Positions 1 through 6,654 of a stretch of 12,822 nucleotides of DNA are shown one piece after another. How positions within the stretch are numbered: position 1 is the stretch's first letter; each line of letters starts with the position of its first letter. The stretch is taken from contig DATMAG010000032.1 of NCBI GenBank assembly GCA_035560235.1, forward strand, positions 1 to 12,822. Reading direction: 5' to 3'. The translations under genes were made by a program, and so were the position numbers. A model generated the notes under the pieces. That model searched no databases and had not been told where the DNA came from. It saw only the letters and a list, made by a program, of their open reading frames with translations. This DNA comes from DASRDU01 sp035560235 (GTDB lineage: Bacteria; Acidobacteriota; Blastocatellia; RBC074).

Positions 1-743
1 TGAAGCCTTCCGGCTTCGCGCAATGGCAAATTCATCCCGCGCATTGAAATGCGGGGTTTTCTTTGCCGTTTTCTATAAGTTGCAAAGTGAGATTCCTGAT
101 ACCCGTGAACCGGCAATGACCAGACAGAGCGTTTATTGCGACGCTGAATCACTTCCCCTGTGGCCGTTGCAACGGAAGCATTCGGCCTGACCTGCTCCCT
201 GATGGCTTCGGCATCGTAGAAATAGCGCGAAGACCGGGTGAGCAGGAACAGATACTCGTGCGCCCTGGTTGGTCTGTCGTGGACGCTTTCCGGCATCGGA
301 TTCGTTTTGTGCCAGATGATGTCGGCCCGCAGAAACCAGCCGTCTTCCTGCAGCGCCATCGCCACGCGCGCAGGCATCATCATCAGGTCTTTCGGTTTCA
401 GCCCGGTTACCCGCTTCAAACGCTGGCCGCCATATCCGCCGGCGGCACTCGTCTGGTTGAGCTTTCCTGACTTGCCGCCCCACTTCGTATCATTCGCGTA
501 ACTGTCTCCGATGTTGAGCCAGAGCGTGCCGTCACTGCGCAGAACTCGCCGCACCTCACGAAACACCGCAACGATGCGTTCAAGATAGTCTTCGATTGAA
601 TCCTCCAGCCCGATCTGACCGACAACGCCATAATCCCTGAGGCCAAAGTAAGGAGGACTGGTCACGCAGCAATGAATGCTCTCATCCGGCAGTGTCTTCA
701 ACACTGCCAGCGCGTCACCTTGTTTGATCGTCAGTCTTTCCAT
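1..743 (-). CDS. Beta-class site-specific DNA methyltransferase, partial and possibly disrupted
   Basis: Predicted to methylate adenine N6 or cytosine N4 in phage or host DNA. Visible: catalytic motif IV TSPPY at residues 28-32, an LNIGDSY motif near 77-82, an IIWHKTNPMPES segment near 142-153, and HFATY at 219-223. In this family HFAT(F/Y) is normally followed by P-E-K-L and then the SAM-binding D-P-F-x-G-S-G motif I. Here the sequence after residue 223 turns basic and unfamiliar (RKRQRKPRISM) and crosses two hairpins, one of them a plus-strand terminator. The frame stays open to the window edge, so the true end is unseen. The ATG at 743 lies 8 nt after the stop of the PAPS-reductase-like gene, so the two are probably cotranscribed. 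The SAM-binding half is missing or displaced, so activity is doubtful. Methyltransferase identity is confident; the disruption is inference. Confidence 0.85.
   Translation of the reverse strand, partial: MERLTIKQGDALAVLKTLPDESIHCCVTSPPYFGLRDYGVVGQIGLEDSIEDYLERIVAVFREVRRVLRSDGTLWLNIGDSYANDTKWGGKSGKLNQTSAAGGYGGQRLKRVTGLKPKDLMMMPARVAMALQEDGWFLRADIIWHKTNPMPESVHDRPTRAHEYLFLLTRSSRYFYDAEAIREQVRPNASVATATGEVIQRRNKRSVWSLPVHGYQESHFATYRKRQRKPRISMRGMNLPLREAGRL
2..17. repeat. Short perfect inverted repeat at left edge
   Basis: GAAGCC and GGCTTC form a six-base-pair stem around a TTCC loop, about 20 nt before the terminator-like hairpin. Two adjacent hairpins are typical of intergenic DNA rather than of a methyltransferase coding region. 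Confidence 0.45.
36..64 (+). terminator. Rho-independent terminator-like hairpin, plus strand
   Basis: An imperfect GC-rich stem (CCC and GCGCAT at 36-44 against ATGCGGGG at 49-56, with one bulged or mismatched G) closes a TGAA loop and is followed by TTTTCTTT. It would stop transcription coming from the left on the plus strand. It lies inside the open frame of the methyltransferase, which supports the idea that this edge is no longer normal coding sequence. Confidence 0.5.
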
Positions 744-751
744 CACGTCCG

Positions 752-1723
752 TCAGAATTTGCTGGCCACGCAGTGCCCATGCGTCAGTTTCAGCCGATTC
801 AGATCCTCATCGGTCAGGTGTCCGAATTCTGTCTGAGCCTCTGAGAGAATCTCAGGTAGTGTTTTCTTTCCCCAGACGGTGTTGTTGCGACTGCCCAGGT
901 GTTTGAATTTTGTCAGCTTCGCAGCTTCGGCCTGCACCCATCGTTCATAAGCAGGCCGCTCATTCCGCCAGAGCCAGAGCAGATCGGTTTTTGACGAGTA
1001 CGGACAGTTACGACAGTTGGAAGGGTTCGGCACCGGCTGGCCGATTGAACGGAGGTAATCAATGCAGTCCTGTCGCGTCCAGCCCTCGTCAATCAGCGGG
1101 TAGAGTTGAGTAATGGCATTGCGCCGCCATTTATCGCGCCACGTCTGCGGATCTGCAATCCGGCCTTCCTCCCCCTTTGTGAAGCCGATCAGAACCCTGA
1201 TCTTTCCGTACCGGCGCGCGAACCTGACCAGCGATTCGGTGCCGCTGTAAGGCATCCCCATTTCGCGGCGCACCCATTCAGCCAGGAAGCGATAGAAGGG
1301 TTTGATCTTCAGATTGTCGGTGCAGCTTTTCATCCCGGCCTTCATCCCGACAGTCTGGTTCCGGCTCCATTGAGTGTGCAGCGTGCGCCAGGCATCCGAA
1401 TGCCAGCCCGAGCGGGCCGTCAGAAAGTGAAACTCCACTCCCTGCTGCCTGCAGAAATCCCGAATGTGCCGGAGCCAGGCGTAGGTGTGACGATGTTCAT
1501 CGCCGGTGTCAGACATGACTGCGAGCAGGCGACCCGGGGCATATTGCTGTCTGAACCCTTCATCAAAACAGAGCCTGCAGAGCAGCGCAGAGGTATCCTG
1601 TCCGCCTCCAAAGCTCAGGACAGTCAGGCTCCAGAGATCATCAGTCGCCGGTAAATCCTCGTCCATCCAGAGAGCCTGCTGCGAGCAATCCCATTTACCG
1701 AGTTGACTGTTCATTTGCGTCAT
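752..1723 (-). CDS. PP-loop protein of the PAPS reductase family (phage type)
   Basis: 323 aa. The PP-loop that binds the ATP/PAPS phosphates is LSFGGGQDTS at residues 36-45, followed by MSDTGDEHRHT (70-80). SCTDNLKIKP (133-142) carries the conserved Cys in the Cys-Thr pair. A C-terminal NCRNCPY motif (236-242) resembles the metal-binding or redox CxxC of phage and DndC-like relatives. In this superfamily the enzymes reduce PAPS/APS or use adenylation chemistry to move sulfur or to modify nucleotides; the substrate here is not known. It sits directly upstream of a DNA methyltransferase, which makes a role in DNA modification or nucleotide metabolism plausible. The ATG at 1723 is the first start in the frame, 18 nt after the preceding gene's stop, with only a weak purine-rich site upstream. 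A second ATG at 1714 is possible. Confidence 0.85.
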   Translation of the reverse strand: MTQMNSQLGKWDCSQQALWMDEDLPATDDLWSLTVLSFGGGQDTSALLCRLCFDEGFRQQYAPGRLLAVMSDTGDEHRHTYAWLRHIRDFCRQQGVEFHFLTARSGWHSDAWRTLHTQWSRNQTVGMKAGMKSCTDNLKIKPFYRFLAEWVRREMGMPYSGTESLVRFARRYGKIRVLIGFTKGEEGRIADPQTWRDKWRRNAITQLYPLIDEGWTRQDCIDYLRSIGQPVPNPSNCRNCPYSSKTDLLWLWRNERPAYERWVQAEAAKLTKFKHLGSRNNTVWGKKTLPEILSEAQTEFGHLTDEDLNRLKLTHGHCVASKF

Positions 1724-1741
1724 ATCTGGCTATTCTCAAAA

Positions 1742-1945
1742 TCAACTGGCCTGCACGACGTTATTGCGCTGCTCTGTCTTTCTGACTGCGTACCGGCTGC
1801 AGATCACCCGGAAACCATCCTCAAATTCGACCTCAATGCTGTTAAGTGCGCCGCGCCGATTCACCCGGCATCGCTGCCCCTTGCGATCAATCGGGCGCAG
1901 CGGAGGTTTCGGATGCCAGTGCCAGATGTGGTCGAATGCAGTCAT
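1742..1945 (-). CDS. Small conserved phage protein with EFEDG core (unknown function)
   Basis: 67 aa. The pattern is a histidine/tryptophan-rich N-terminus (FDHIWHWHPK), then DRKGQRCRV, RGALNSIEVEFEDG and a basic end. The middle looks like a small beta-barrel (KOW/SH3-like) that often binds nucleic acid, but this is inference. I recall similar small proteins in phage and prophage early regions without an assigned function. ATG 1945 is preferred because GAGG lies 7 nt upstream and the start overlaps the previous stop by one base (TGATG). A GTG at 1948 would add one residue. The tight coupling suggests one leftward operon with its neighbours. Confidence 0.7.
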   Translation of the reverse strand: MTAFDHIWHWHPKPPLRPIDRKGQRCRVNRRGALNSIEVEFEDGFRVICSRYAVRKTEQRNNVVQAS

Positions 1946-2193
1946 CACGCAGCCTCACTTTCTTTGTGACCACGGCACCCCTGCTTCCAGTCGAAGTTGT
2001 CACACTCGCCAATCGGCAGCACTTCGCGTCCCTTGCTCAGCTCATCCATCAGCCGGTTGCGGAACTCATCCGGTGACAGCGTTCTGCCGTTTTCATCCTT
2101 CACCACGTTCCTGAACTGCCTGGCAAACTCCCGGCGGTTCAGACTGAGCGCGCCTCTGACTGACAGGCAGACGTGAATTATTCGGGCCATCAT
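1945..2193 (-). CDS. Small conserved phage protein, LMDEL-K-G-EVLPIG type (unknown function)
   Basis: 82 aa. The C-terminal half carries LSPDEFRNRLMDELSKG (about 49-65), then EVLPIGECDNFDW and GCRGH. This Cys/His-ending pattern recurs in small hypothetical proteins of phages and mobile elements as I recall them. The two cysteines and terminal histidine could bind a metal, but no function is known to me. The start ATG at 2193 overlaps the upstream stop by 4 nt (ATGA) and is preceded by GAGGA at close spacing, so translation is probably coupled to the upstream gene. Confidence 0.7.
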   Translation of the reverse strand: MMARIIHVCLSVRGALSLNRREFARQFRNVVKDENGRTLSPDEFRNRLMDELSKGREVLPIGECDNFDWKQGCRGHKESEAA

Positions 2194-3083
2194 TGTTCCT
2201 CGCTATCCACCCGGTTGTTCGCCTGCGCAGCCTCAGCAAGCCTCAGGCGCTTCAGCTTTTCTTCAGCCATCTGGCGCATCGTCATCGGTTTCTCGATCAC
2301 GGCAAGCATTGAAGCTGCAAGAGTGCTGATCTCCTGCTGTCGCCGCTTGCGCTCTGCGCTGGCCGCTTCGATTCGGGCGAATGCTTCAGCCGCTTCTCGC
2401 CGCATACTCCAGGGGCCGATCCCGAACCAGACCTCAACCAGCGTGGCCGGTTTTCCCTTCTTTGCCGAGAGGTCTTTCCAGCAGTCGTAAATTTCCCGCC
2501 GCGACCAGCCTGCCTGAAACAGCCTCTTTGCTGCGAGCGCCTGTCTGTCGGAGTCCGGCAGCACGCCGCCGAACTCACCGGCCAGCCAGTTGAGGATCTG
2601 CGATGTTTCGGAAAAATCAGGCGCAGGGAACTGTCCTTCAGCGCAGCCGCAGGGGATGGCGATTTCGTAAATGCAACCCTTCGTTCCGCTCAGAAAATCA
2701 CCACCACGCTGTTCCTTCTCGAACCTGTAGCCAAAGCCGCGACAGTCCGGGCAGTGCGGATCAGGATTTTTTGTGAAGCCTTGCGCCCTGCCGATTTCGA
2801 CCATCCGGCTGAAGCCCCATCGCACATCCTGCCAGGTCAGTGAACTGCCGTGATCGCGGCGATATTCCTGGGCGTAATCAGCCGCCGGCTGCAAAAACTC
2901 AGTCGGGATGTGGATGAGCTTCTGCTGCCACAGGTCAACCATCTCGACCAGCAGGCTGTCTTTCGGCACCTGCGCTCCTCGACCGCGACGGTCGTCCACG
3001 ATGATCTGCTCAAGGATCCGACCACGTTCAGCCCAGATGGCGTTGGCCTGTTCAGTGCTGATTGAGCCTGCGCTTGAACTCAT
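2190..3083 (-). CDS. Zinc-binding protein next to the replication gene (unknown function)
   Basis: 297 aa from ATG 3083, chosen because a perfect AGGAGG lies 6 nt upstream; an earlier in-frame ATG at 3179 has no such site. Residues 111-118 read CPDCRGFG, resembling one DnaJ-type CxxCxGxG half-site, and a CGC pair at 145-147 could complete a four-cysteine zinc site. The C-terminus (about 224-297) is rich in E, K, R, A and Q and is probably coiled coil. The start lies inside the 3' end of the YdaU-like gene (32-nt overlap), so the two products are made together. By position it could be a replication accessory such as a helicase loader, but no ATPase motif is visible. Function unassigned. Confidence 0.8.
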   Translation of the reverse strand: MSSSAGSISTEQANAIWAERGRILEQIIVDDRRGRGAQVPKDSLLVEMVDLWQQKLIHIPTEFLQPAADYAQEYRRDHGSSLTWQDVRWGFSRMVEIGRAQGFTKNPDPHCPDCRGFGYRFEKEQRGGDFLSGTKGCIYEIAIPCGCAEGQFPAPDFSETSQILNWLAGEFGGVLPDSDRQALAAKRLFQAGWSRREIYDCWKDLSAKKGKPATLVEVWFGIGPWSMRREAAEAFARIEAASAERKRRQQEISTLAASMLAVIEKPMTMRQMAEEKLKRLRLAEAAQANNRVDSEEQ

Positions 3084-3942
3084 CGAATGCCTCCTGATTG
3101 CGCCGCTGCTGTTCCGGCGTTCTGACATACCCGTTGGCACTGTTGGCTGCTTCAGCGACTTGCAGCGGCTGATCCTCACGATTCAGCCAGTTGATCAGCC
3201 TGCGGCGCGTTGGCTCTTTCCCGTTGACCCTGCACCACGATGCCATTTTCGAGTAAATCAGCCGCACATTGAGTCGCTGGTAAGCTGGCTGTGCCTGCAA
3301 TTCTTCGAGAAACTCTTCATCGCAGGCACGACTGACGCTGGTTGAGCGTGGCGAGCCACGCGAAACCTGACCTCCTGCTGTTGCTTTCGCTACTGTTACA
3401 TTCTCTGACTGACTGTCTGTCTGACTGACTGTCTGACTGTCTGACTGTCTGACTGACTGGCTAAGCACAGCTAAGCACTGCTCAGCGTTGCTCTGCACTG
3501 CACTGCTTTGCTCAGCGTTGCTCTGCACTGCCGGGCACTGCTCCGGCTCCGGTTCGGCCTGCTCAGCAGTGTGCGGTTGTTGTTCAATGTTGCTGCGCTG
3601 TGCTTCCTGCCGCATCTCCCATCTCTTCCGTCCAGCTTCTGCCTTGCGCTGCACAAATCCGCGCTTCTCAGCCTTGGCTTCTTCGACCAGTCGAGGCTGG
3701 CAGGTTTCCGCGTCAGGGTTCACGCACAGGCGGTTCAGCCAGGGGCGAATCTGGCGGACGCGCTCAACCGACAGCGAGGTAATCCAGGCGATCTCATCAT
3801 CGCTGTTGAGAATTGCGCTTTCATTCAGACAGTGCATCAGCACCAGCAGGCAATCACCGCGCAGCGAGGCGTCAGGAATGCGGTTGACTTCATTCAGCCA
3901 GCGAGCCGGGCAAATCTTGAACCAGTCAGTTTCCAGTGCCAT
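3052..3942 (-). CDS. Phage replication protein, YdaU/DUF1376-like
   Basis: 296 aa from ATG 3942 (AAGGA 7 nt upstream). The N-terminal ~100 residues, starting MALETDWFKICPARWLNEV and ending in RKAEAGRKRWE, fit the DUF1376/YdaU pattern of phage replication proteins: a winged-helix-like domain followed by a basic KAEAGRK helix. The last ~70 residues end in EPTRRRLINWLNRED, a tail I recognise from phage replication and helicase-loader-type proteins. Between them lies a low-complexity linker made of two DNA repeats: AVQSNAEQ units with a 30-bp period, and a SQTD/SVRQ-rich stretch encoded by 14 tetranucleotide units. It probably acts at the phage origin. The start overlaps the end of the GIY-YIG gene by 17 nt. 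Confidence 0.75.
   Translation of the reverse strand: MALETDWFKICPARWLNEVNRIPDASLRGDCLLVLMHCLNESAILNSDDEIAWITSLSVERVRQIRPWLNRLCVNPDAETCQPRLVEEAKAEKRGFVQRKAEAGRKRWEMRQEAQRSNIEQQPHTAEQAEPEPEQCPAVQSNAEQSSAVQSNAEQCLAVLSQSVRQSDSQTVSQTDSQSENVTVAKATAGGQVSRGSPRSTSVSRACDEEFLEELQAQPAYQRLNVRLIYSKMASWCRVNGKEPTRRRLINWLNREDQPLQVAEAANSANGYVRTPEQQRRNQEAFDEFKRRLNQH
3405..3460. repeat. Tetranucleotide microsatellite (CTGA/CTGT/CTGG, 14 units)
   Basis: Fourteen consecutive 4-bp units, a mixture of CTGA and CTGT ending in CTGG, lie inside the linker of the YdaU-like gene. Read on the minus strand they give a Ser/Gln/Thr/Asp-rich repeat. Because the unit is not a multiple of three, gain or loss of one unit would shift the frame before the conserved C-terminal NWLNR region. 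Confidence 0.9.
3480..3530. repeat. Perfect 21-bp direct repeat with 30-bp period
   Basis: The same 21 bases occur at 3480-3500 and 3510-3530. They encode AVQSNAEQ twice in frame on the minus strand. Degenerate partial copies (GCAC/GCTC-rich) flank both sides, so the linker appears to have grown by tandem duplication. Confidence 0.85.
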
Positions 3943-4360
3943 ACAGAGTTCCTTTCCAGGCGGCGCGCTGGTATTCACGCGTGAACCATTTTTCGTCTTC
4001 GACCATAGTCAGGTACTCCTGACAGGCTTCTGCTTCTTCGATTTTTCTTTCCAGTTCCTGAGCTTCAGCCAGTCTGGCTGTGGACATCTCGTCGAGGTAA
4101 CAGAGCAGTGAAGACAGATCGTCGGCATTCAACGCAAACCATTCACCATTCATTCGACATCCAGCAAACACGGCGTGCAGCTCGCGCTCGCATTCGTGGC
4201 AATTTGGGACTTCAACTGCTGTCACAACTTCTACCGGAAATGGCAACTGGATTTTGAGAGTGCGAATTCGATCTGAGAGCCTTATTGTCCTGCCAATCTT
4301 GTAATGGCCCATCTGATCGTGCAGAACATAAATAAAGCCTTCCTGTTGCCGAATTTTCAT
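3926..4360 (-). CDS. GIY-YIG superfamily protein (T5orf172/MUG113 type)
   Basis: 144 aa. Residues 9-75 match the T5orf172 (MUG113) branch of GIY-YIG nucleases: FIYVLHD (9-15), HYKIGRT (19-25), DRIRTLK, then ECERELHAVFAGCR and GEWFAL, with Arg and Glu at the expected catalytic positions. The rest (about 80-144) is a charged helix (AEAQELERKIEEAEAC), likely coiled coil. Members are common in phages and nick or cut DNA, or serve as DNA-binding accessories; the target is unknown. The ATG at 4360 is the only good start; its ribosome site is weak (GGGAT). The gene opens a block after a 374-nt gap, so a promoter may lie upstream, though I see no clear boxes. Its 3' end overlaps the replication gene. 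Confidence 0.85.
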   Translation of the reverse strand: MKIRQQEGFIYVLHDQMGHYKIGRTIRLSDRIRTLKIQLPFPVEVVTAVEVPNCHECERELHAVFAGCRMNGEWFALNADDLSSLLCYLDEMSTARLAEAQELERKIEEAEACQEYLTMVEDEKWFTREYQRAAWKGTLYGTGN

Positions 4361-4407
4361 AATCAGAACATCCCGTGTTGATCAGCCCTGCTGCCTGAAA
4401 AGCAAAA

Positions 4408-4519
4408 ACCTCCTGAGTGTCGCGCCCGCGCTTTGGTGGCAATCCTTCAATGTGGAAAAGGAAGCGCGAAGCACGACACTCAAAAGGTCTGCACTTCCAC
4501 ATTGCCTGCGGGTTGCCAC
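4408..4519. repeat. Interleaved inverted repeats (A-B-A'-B')
   Basis: Arm A (4408-4432) is complementary to A' (4463-4488) over about 21 of 25 bases. Arm B (4436-4457) is complementary to B' (4495-4519) at both ends (10 and 7 exact bases) with a different middle. The arms alternate, so only one long hairpin can form at a time unless the RNA makes a pseudoknot. All reading frames here give low-complexity, unconvincing peptides. The unit may be a dispersed repeat, a MITE-like relic, or a regulatory leader or origin for the genes to its left. Confidence 0.65.
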
Positions 4520-4520
4520 G

Positions 4521-4734
4521 CCCGGAACGACATGCGCATCGTTCACGCGCATGCTGCTACCTTTGAAAAGTTGATTTTTCGGCCTGTGGGGACATTTCAG
4601 ACCTCTGTGATTTCCATATTGAAGGCGGCCCATCGGTCGTATGGAGGGACGGACGCGCCCACCAGTACGTCCGCCCCATTCACCCGCCGATTCTGGTCAG
4701 GCTCCCGAGAGCCAGGCGGGCGATGTTCAGATGA
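4521..4734. other. Gene-poor spacer with small palindromes
   Basis: No convincing gene is seen. The stretch carries AACGA/TCGTT arms around ATGCGCAT near 4527-4544, a GGACG/CGTCC pair at 4651-4672, and a hairpin GGCTC-CCGA-GAGCC near 4700-4713 nested between CCCGCC and GGCGGG. Very short minus-strand frames exist (for example a 40-codon ATG frame beginning near 4680), but none has a good ribosome site. Together with the repeats to its left it could be a replication origin or an inserted intergenic repeat; I cannot distinguish these. Confidence 0.4.
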
Positions 4735-5367
4735 TCACTGCCATCCTTTCGCGGCTTTGATCCGGTCGCGCGCGGCGATTACCTGCTGGGCAACCTCTGC
4801 ATTGCCGTTCGGGTTATCGGGATGCACATTGCGAATCGCCGCCCTGAAGGCTGAATCAAGAGTCTCGCTGCTCGCGAGTACGCCAGAGGTCGTAAAACCA
4901 GCACCAGCGTTCGCGACAATCAGACCGGCGGCTTTGAGTAACGGATCGCCGCCGGTGCTTTCGGGCAGCGCCGTCCATCCCCGGTACTGCTCGCCGCCGG
5001 TCGTCACGCCGTACCGGTCCACATCCCGCAGCGCCCTGAGTGAAAGACCGATCGCTCTGAGGTTGTCTTCCCAGGCTGTGAATGTGTCGCACGGCATCTC
5101 GACGTCGCCGTGCTTTCCGCGAAATCTGAGCACCACGCCGGGCTGCGTCGGCCTCGCATCGGAACGCGGCCAGCCGTCATTGCGAATCTCTTTTGAGGTC
5201 AGGAACAGTTCGATGATGATGTCTTTTGCCTTCAGATGATTCAGCTCACGTTCGAGCAGATCGAGCGTGTCTCTGTAACCAGCCCTGAAGCGGGAGCGCT
5301 GCCGTCGCCAGGAGTCGGTCGGTTTGCGCGGCCAGCGCGTGATCGGTCTGAATGCGGCCTGAAGCAT
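4735..5367 (-). CDS. DnaJ-like (J-domain) phage/actinobacterial-type protein
   Basis: 210 aa. The C-terminal ~40 residues form a J-domain-like element: FRAAIRNVHPDNPNG with the HPD tripeptide at 182-184, followed by AEVAQQVIAARDRI. J-domains stimulate Hsp70 ATPase through HPD. The N-terminal 130 residues match a conserved partner segment I recognise in such proteins: YRDTLDLLERELNHLKAKD, GWPRSDARPTQPGVVLRF, then DTFTAWEDNLRAIGLSL and RYGVTTGGEQYRGW. The role may be in replication-complex remodelling, as for phage chaperone partners, but this is inference. ATG 5367 has AAGGG 6 nt upstream and follows the preceding gene's stop by 3 nt, so it belongs to the same operon. The long gap after its stop ends this block. 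Confidence 0.8.
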   Translation of the reverse strand: MLQAAFRPITRWPRKPTDSWRRQRSRFRAGYRDTLDLLERELNHLKAKDIIIELFLTSKEIRNDGWPRSDARPTQPGVVLRFRGKHGDVEMPCDTFTAWEDNLRAIGLSLRALRDVDRYGVTTGGEQYRGWTALPESTGGDPLLKAAGLIVANAGAGFTTSGVLASSETLDSAFRAAIRNVHPDNPNGNAEVAQQVIAARDRIKAAKGWQ

Positions 5368-5370
5368 TGT

Positions 5371-6126
5371 CTACCCTTTCGCGCTCCGTTCGAGTTCGTT
5401 GAGCGCCGAGTTCCAGTCGGTCTGAATGCCCTGCGTCCACTTGTCTTTGATCTGTCTGGCCAGACTGATGCTGACCTTCAACTCGCGGGCGCGCCCGTAA
5501 TATTCAGTCGAACCGATCCGGCTGGCGGCTCCGTTCATTGCCGCGGCGCGACGGGCAACAAGGTCGTGTTCACTGACGAGCGCATCGAGGACGTTGCCGA
5601 GCTGCATCGCGTCGGCTCCGTTCAGGCAGCCGTCGTAATATTCCTCGATCTGCAGGCCGTCAGCGATCAGTCGCTCCGCGCGCTTTGGATTGAGGCCCTC
5701 GCGCTTCCGCTCGATCTCTGCCATCAGTTCGGCCGGCGTCGGCGGGCGCGATGCCGACGGCTCGAAAGGCGCAGCCGGTTCCACCACGCGCAACGGCGCC
5801 TGCGCCTCGAATGCGGCCTGCTGCGGCGTTGGCGGAGTAGTCAGTGGCTGGTGGTCAGGGGCCGGGATGACAGCAGGGTGCGGCCTCAGGCTCCCATTGA
5901 GCGCGGCGACGATCTGAGCGACCTGCACTTCGAGAGTCGCCAGCCGCTCGCGCAGCTGCGGCTCGTCGAGGAAAGTGAACGGCGGTCGCCCACGTTCGAG
6001 ATCCTCCGCCAGATCGTGCAGCCCTGCGATCAGAGCCTTGCGCTGCTCTCTGATCGCCGCGTGCGCCGCGCCTGCAACGTGATATTCAAGCTGCTGGTTG
6101 TTGAGTTCGATTCTGATCAGTTCCAT
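5371..6126 (-). CDS. Proline-rich two-part protein of unknown function
   Basis: 251 aa, not recognised. The N-terminal ~80 residues are helical and charged (EYHVAGAAHAAIREQRKALI, then LRERLATLEVQVAQIVAALN, possibly a short coiled coil). Residues about 81-133 are a proline/alanine-rich linker. The C-terminal ~115 residues are again helical, with IERKREGLNPKRAERLIADG, EEYYDGC and a final KDKWTQGIQTDWNSALNELE. No enzyme motif is visible. The start ATG lies one base after the preceding stop (TGAGATG) without a clear ribosome site, so it probably depends on translational coupling. By position it is an early-region structural or replication accessory. Confidence 0.7.
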   Translation of the reverse strand: MELIRIELNNQQLEYHVAGAAHAAIREQRKALIAGLHDLAEDLERGRPPFTFLDEPQLRERLATLEVQVAQIVAALNGSLRPHPAVIPAPDHQPLTTPPTPQQAAFEAQAPLRVVEPAAPFEPSASRPPTPAELMAEIERKREGLNPKRAERLIADGLQIEEYYDGCLNGADAMQLGNVLDALVSEHDLVARRAAAMNGAASRIGSTEYYGRARELKVSISLARQIKDKWTQGIQTDWNSALNELERSAKG

Positions 6127-6127
6127 C

Positions 6128-6364
6128 TCAGTTGAGTTTCAGTGTTTCTTCATTGATCAAAACGCGCAGGCTGTCGGCATAGGTGCCCCACTGACGCTTC
6201 GTCCAGTAACGCTTGTCCTCAGGGTCGGACCAGTCAACGCAGTCGCAGTCCAGACAGGGATTGAACTCGCAGCCAGCCGCCTCCGCGTGGCGGTCGAGCC
6301 GGTGCCCGCAGAGGCATAGCTCACCCCCGCAAAACTGCCTGAGTCTGTCCCATCCGGCGCTCAC
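6128..6364 (-). CDS. Small cysteine-rich putative zinc protein
   Basis: 78 aa from GTG 6364. The core carries cysteines in CGGELCLCGH and CEFNPCLDCDC with a histidine pair between them (HRLDRH), a spacing suited to one or two zinc sites. Similar short CxCGH...CxCxC proteins occur widely without known function. I prefer GTG 6364 because it overlaps the upstream stop by 4 nt (GTGA) and has an AGAGG site about 9 nt upstream. The alternative ATG at 6415 lies deep in the upstream gene with no ribosome site and adds 17 residues. Downstream coupling to the proline-rich protein is tight. Confidence 0.65.
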   Translation of the reverse strand: MSAGWDRLRQFCGGELCLCGHRLDRHAEAAGCEFNPCLDCDCVDWSDPEDKRYWTKRQWGTYADSLRVLINEETLKLN

Positions 6365-6654
6365 GCGAGTGCGCCTCTCTGCGCTTTCTGGATTCGCTGA
6401 TTCTCGTTCAGGCATCTCGCTGCACCGTGCGCGCGGCGTTCGGCGTCAGCGTCCGTCCAGGGGCCGAGGACGACCTTTTCGCGCTTCACCACGCACCAGC
6501 CCGTGTCGGTGCGCCTCGTCGTGTAGATCGGCGCCGGTGCTGCGGGCGCTGGCTCCATCTGCGCGGCATCTGACGGCACTTCGTCGAGCCGGAGTTCGCG
6601 CCAGAGTGGCGAGTTTGTGATTCTGTGTTTGAGTTGCGTGAGGAATTTCGTCAT
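6361..6654 (-). CDS. Small hypothetical phage protein
   Basis: 97 aa from ATG 6654, which has AGGAG 8 nt upstream and overlaps the previous stop by 4 nt (ATGA). Features: N-terminal amphipathic helix (MTKFLTQLKHRI), an alanine/proline linker (AQMEPAPAAPAP), then a beta-rich segment TDTGWCVVKREKVVLGPW and a terminal arginine-rich helix. The WCVVKREKVVLGPW stretch resembles a short three-stranded sheet. No family recognised; function unknown. Confidence 0.6.
   Translation of the reverse strand: MTKFLTQLKHRITNSPLWRELRLDEVPSDAAQMEPAPAAPAPIYTTRRTDTGWCVVKREKVVLGPWTDADAERRAHGAARCLNENQRIQKAQRGALA

Noticed and set aside
3405..3530. CRISPR-like repeat array
   Set aside because: Repeats are short, contiguous and in frame with a protein linker; no regular unique spacers and no cas genes.
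4382..4633. 83-aa minus-strand frame in the 374-nt gap
   Set aside because: It crosses the interleaved inverted repeats and reads as low-information sequence; an AAAGG-like site upstream of an internal ATG is not enough support.
4433..5239. Long 268-aa plus-strand reading frame
   Set aside because: Opposite to the J-domain-like gene, whose family motifs (GWPRSDAR, HPD) are clear; the plus frame has shadow composition and no ribosome site.
5236..6135. 299-aa plus-strand reading frame
   Set aside because: Antisense to the proline-rich and J-domain-like genes, rich in Arg/Leu/Gln as expected for an antisense shadow in GC-rich DNA; no recognised motif.
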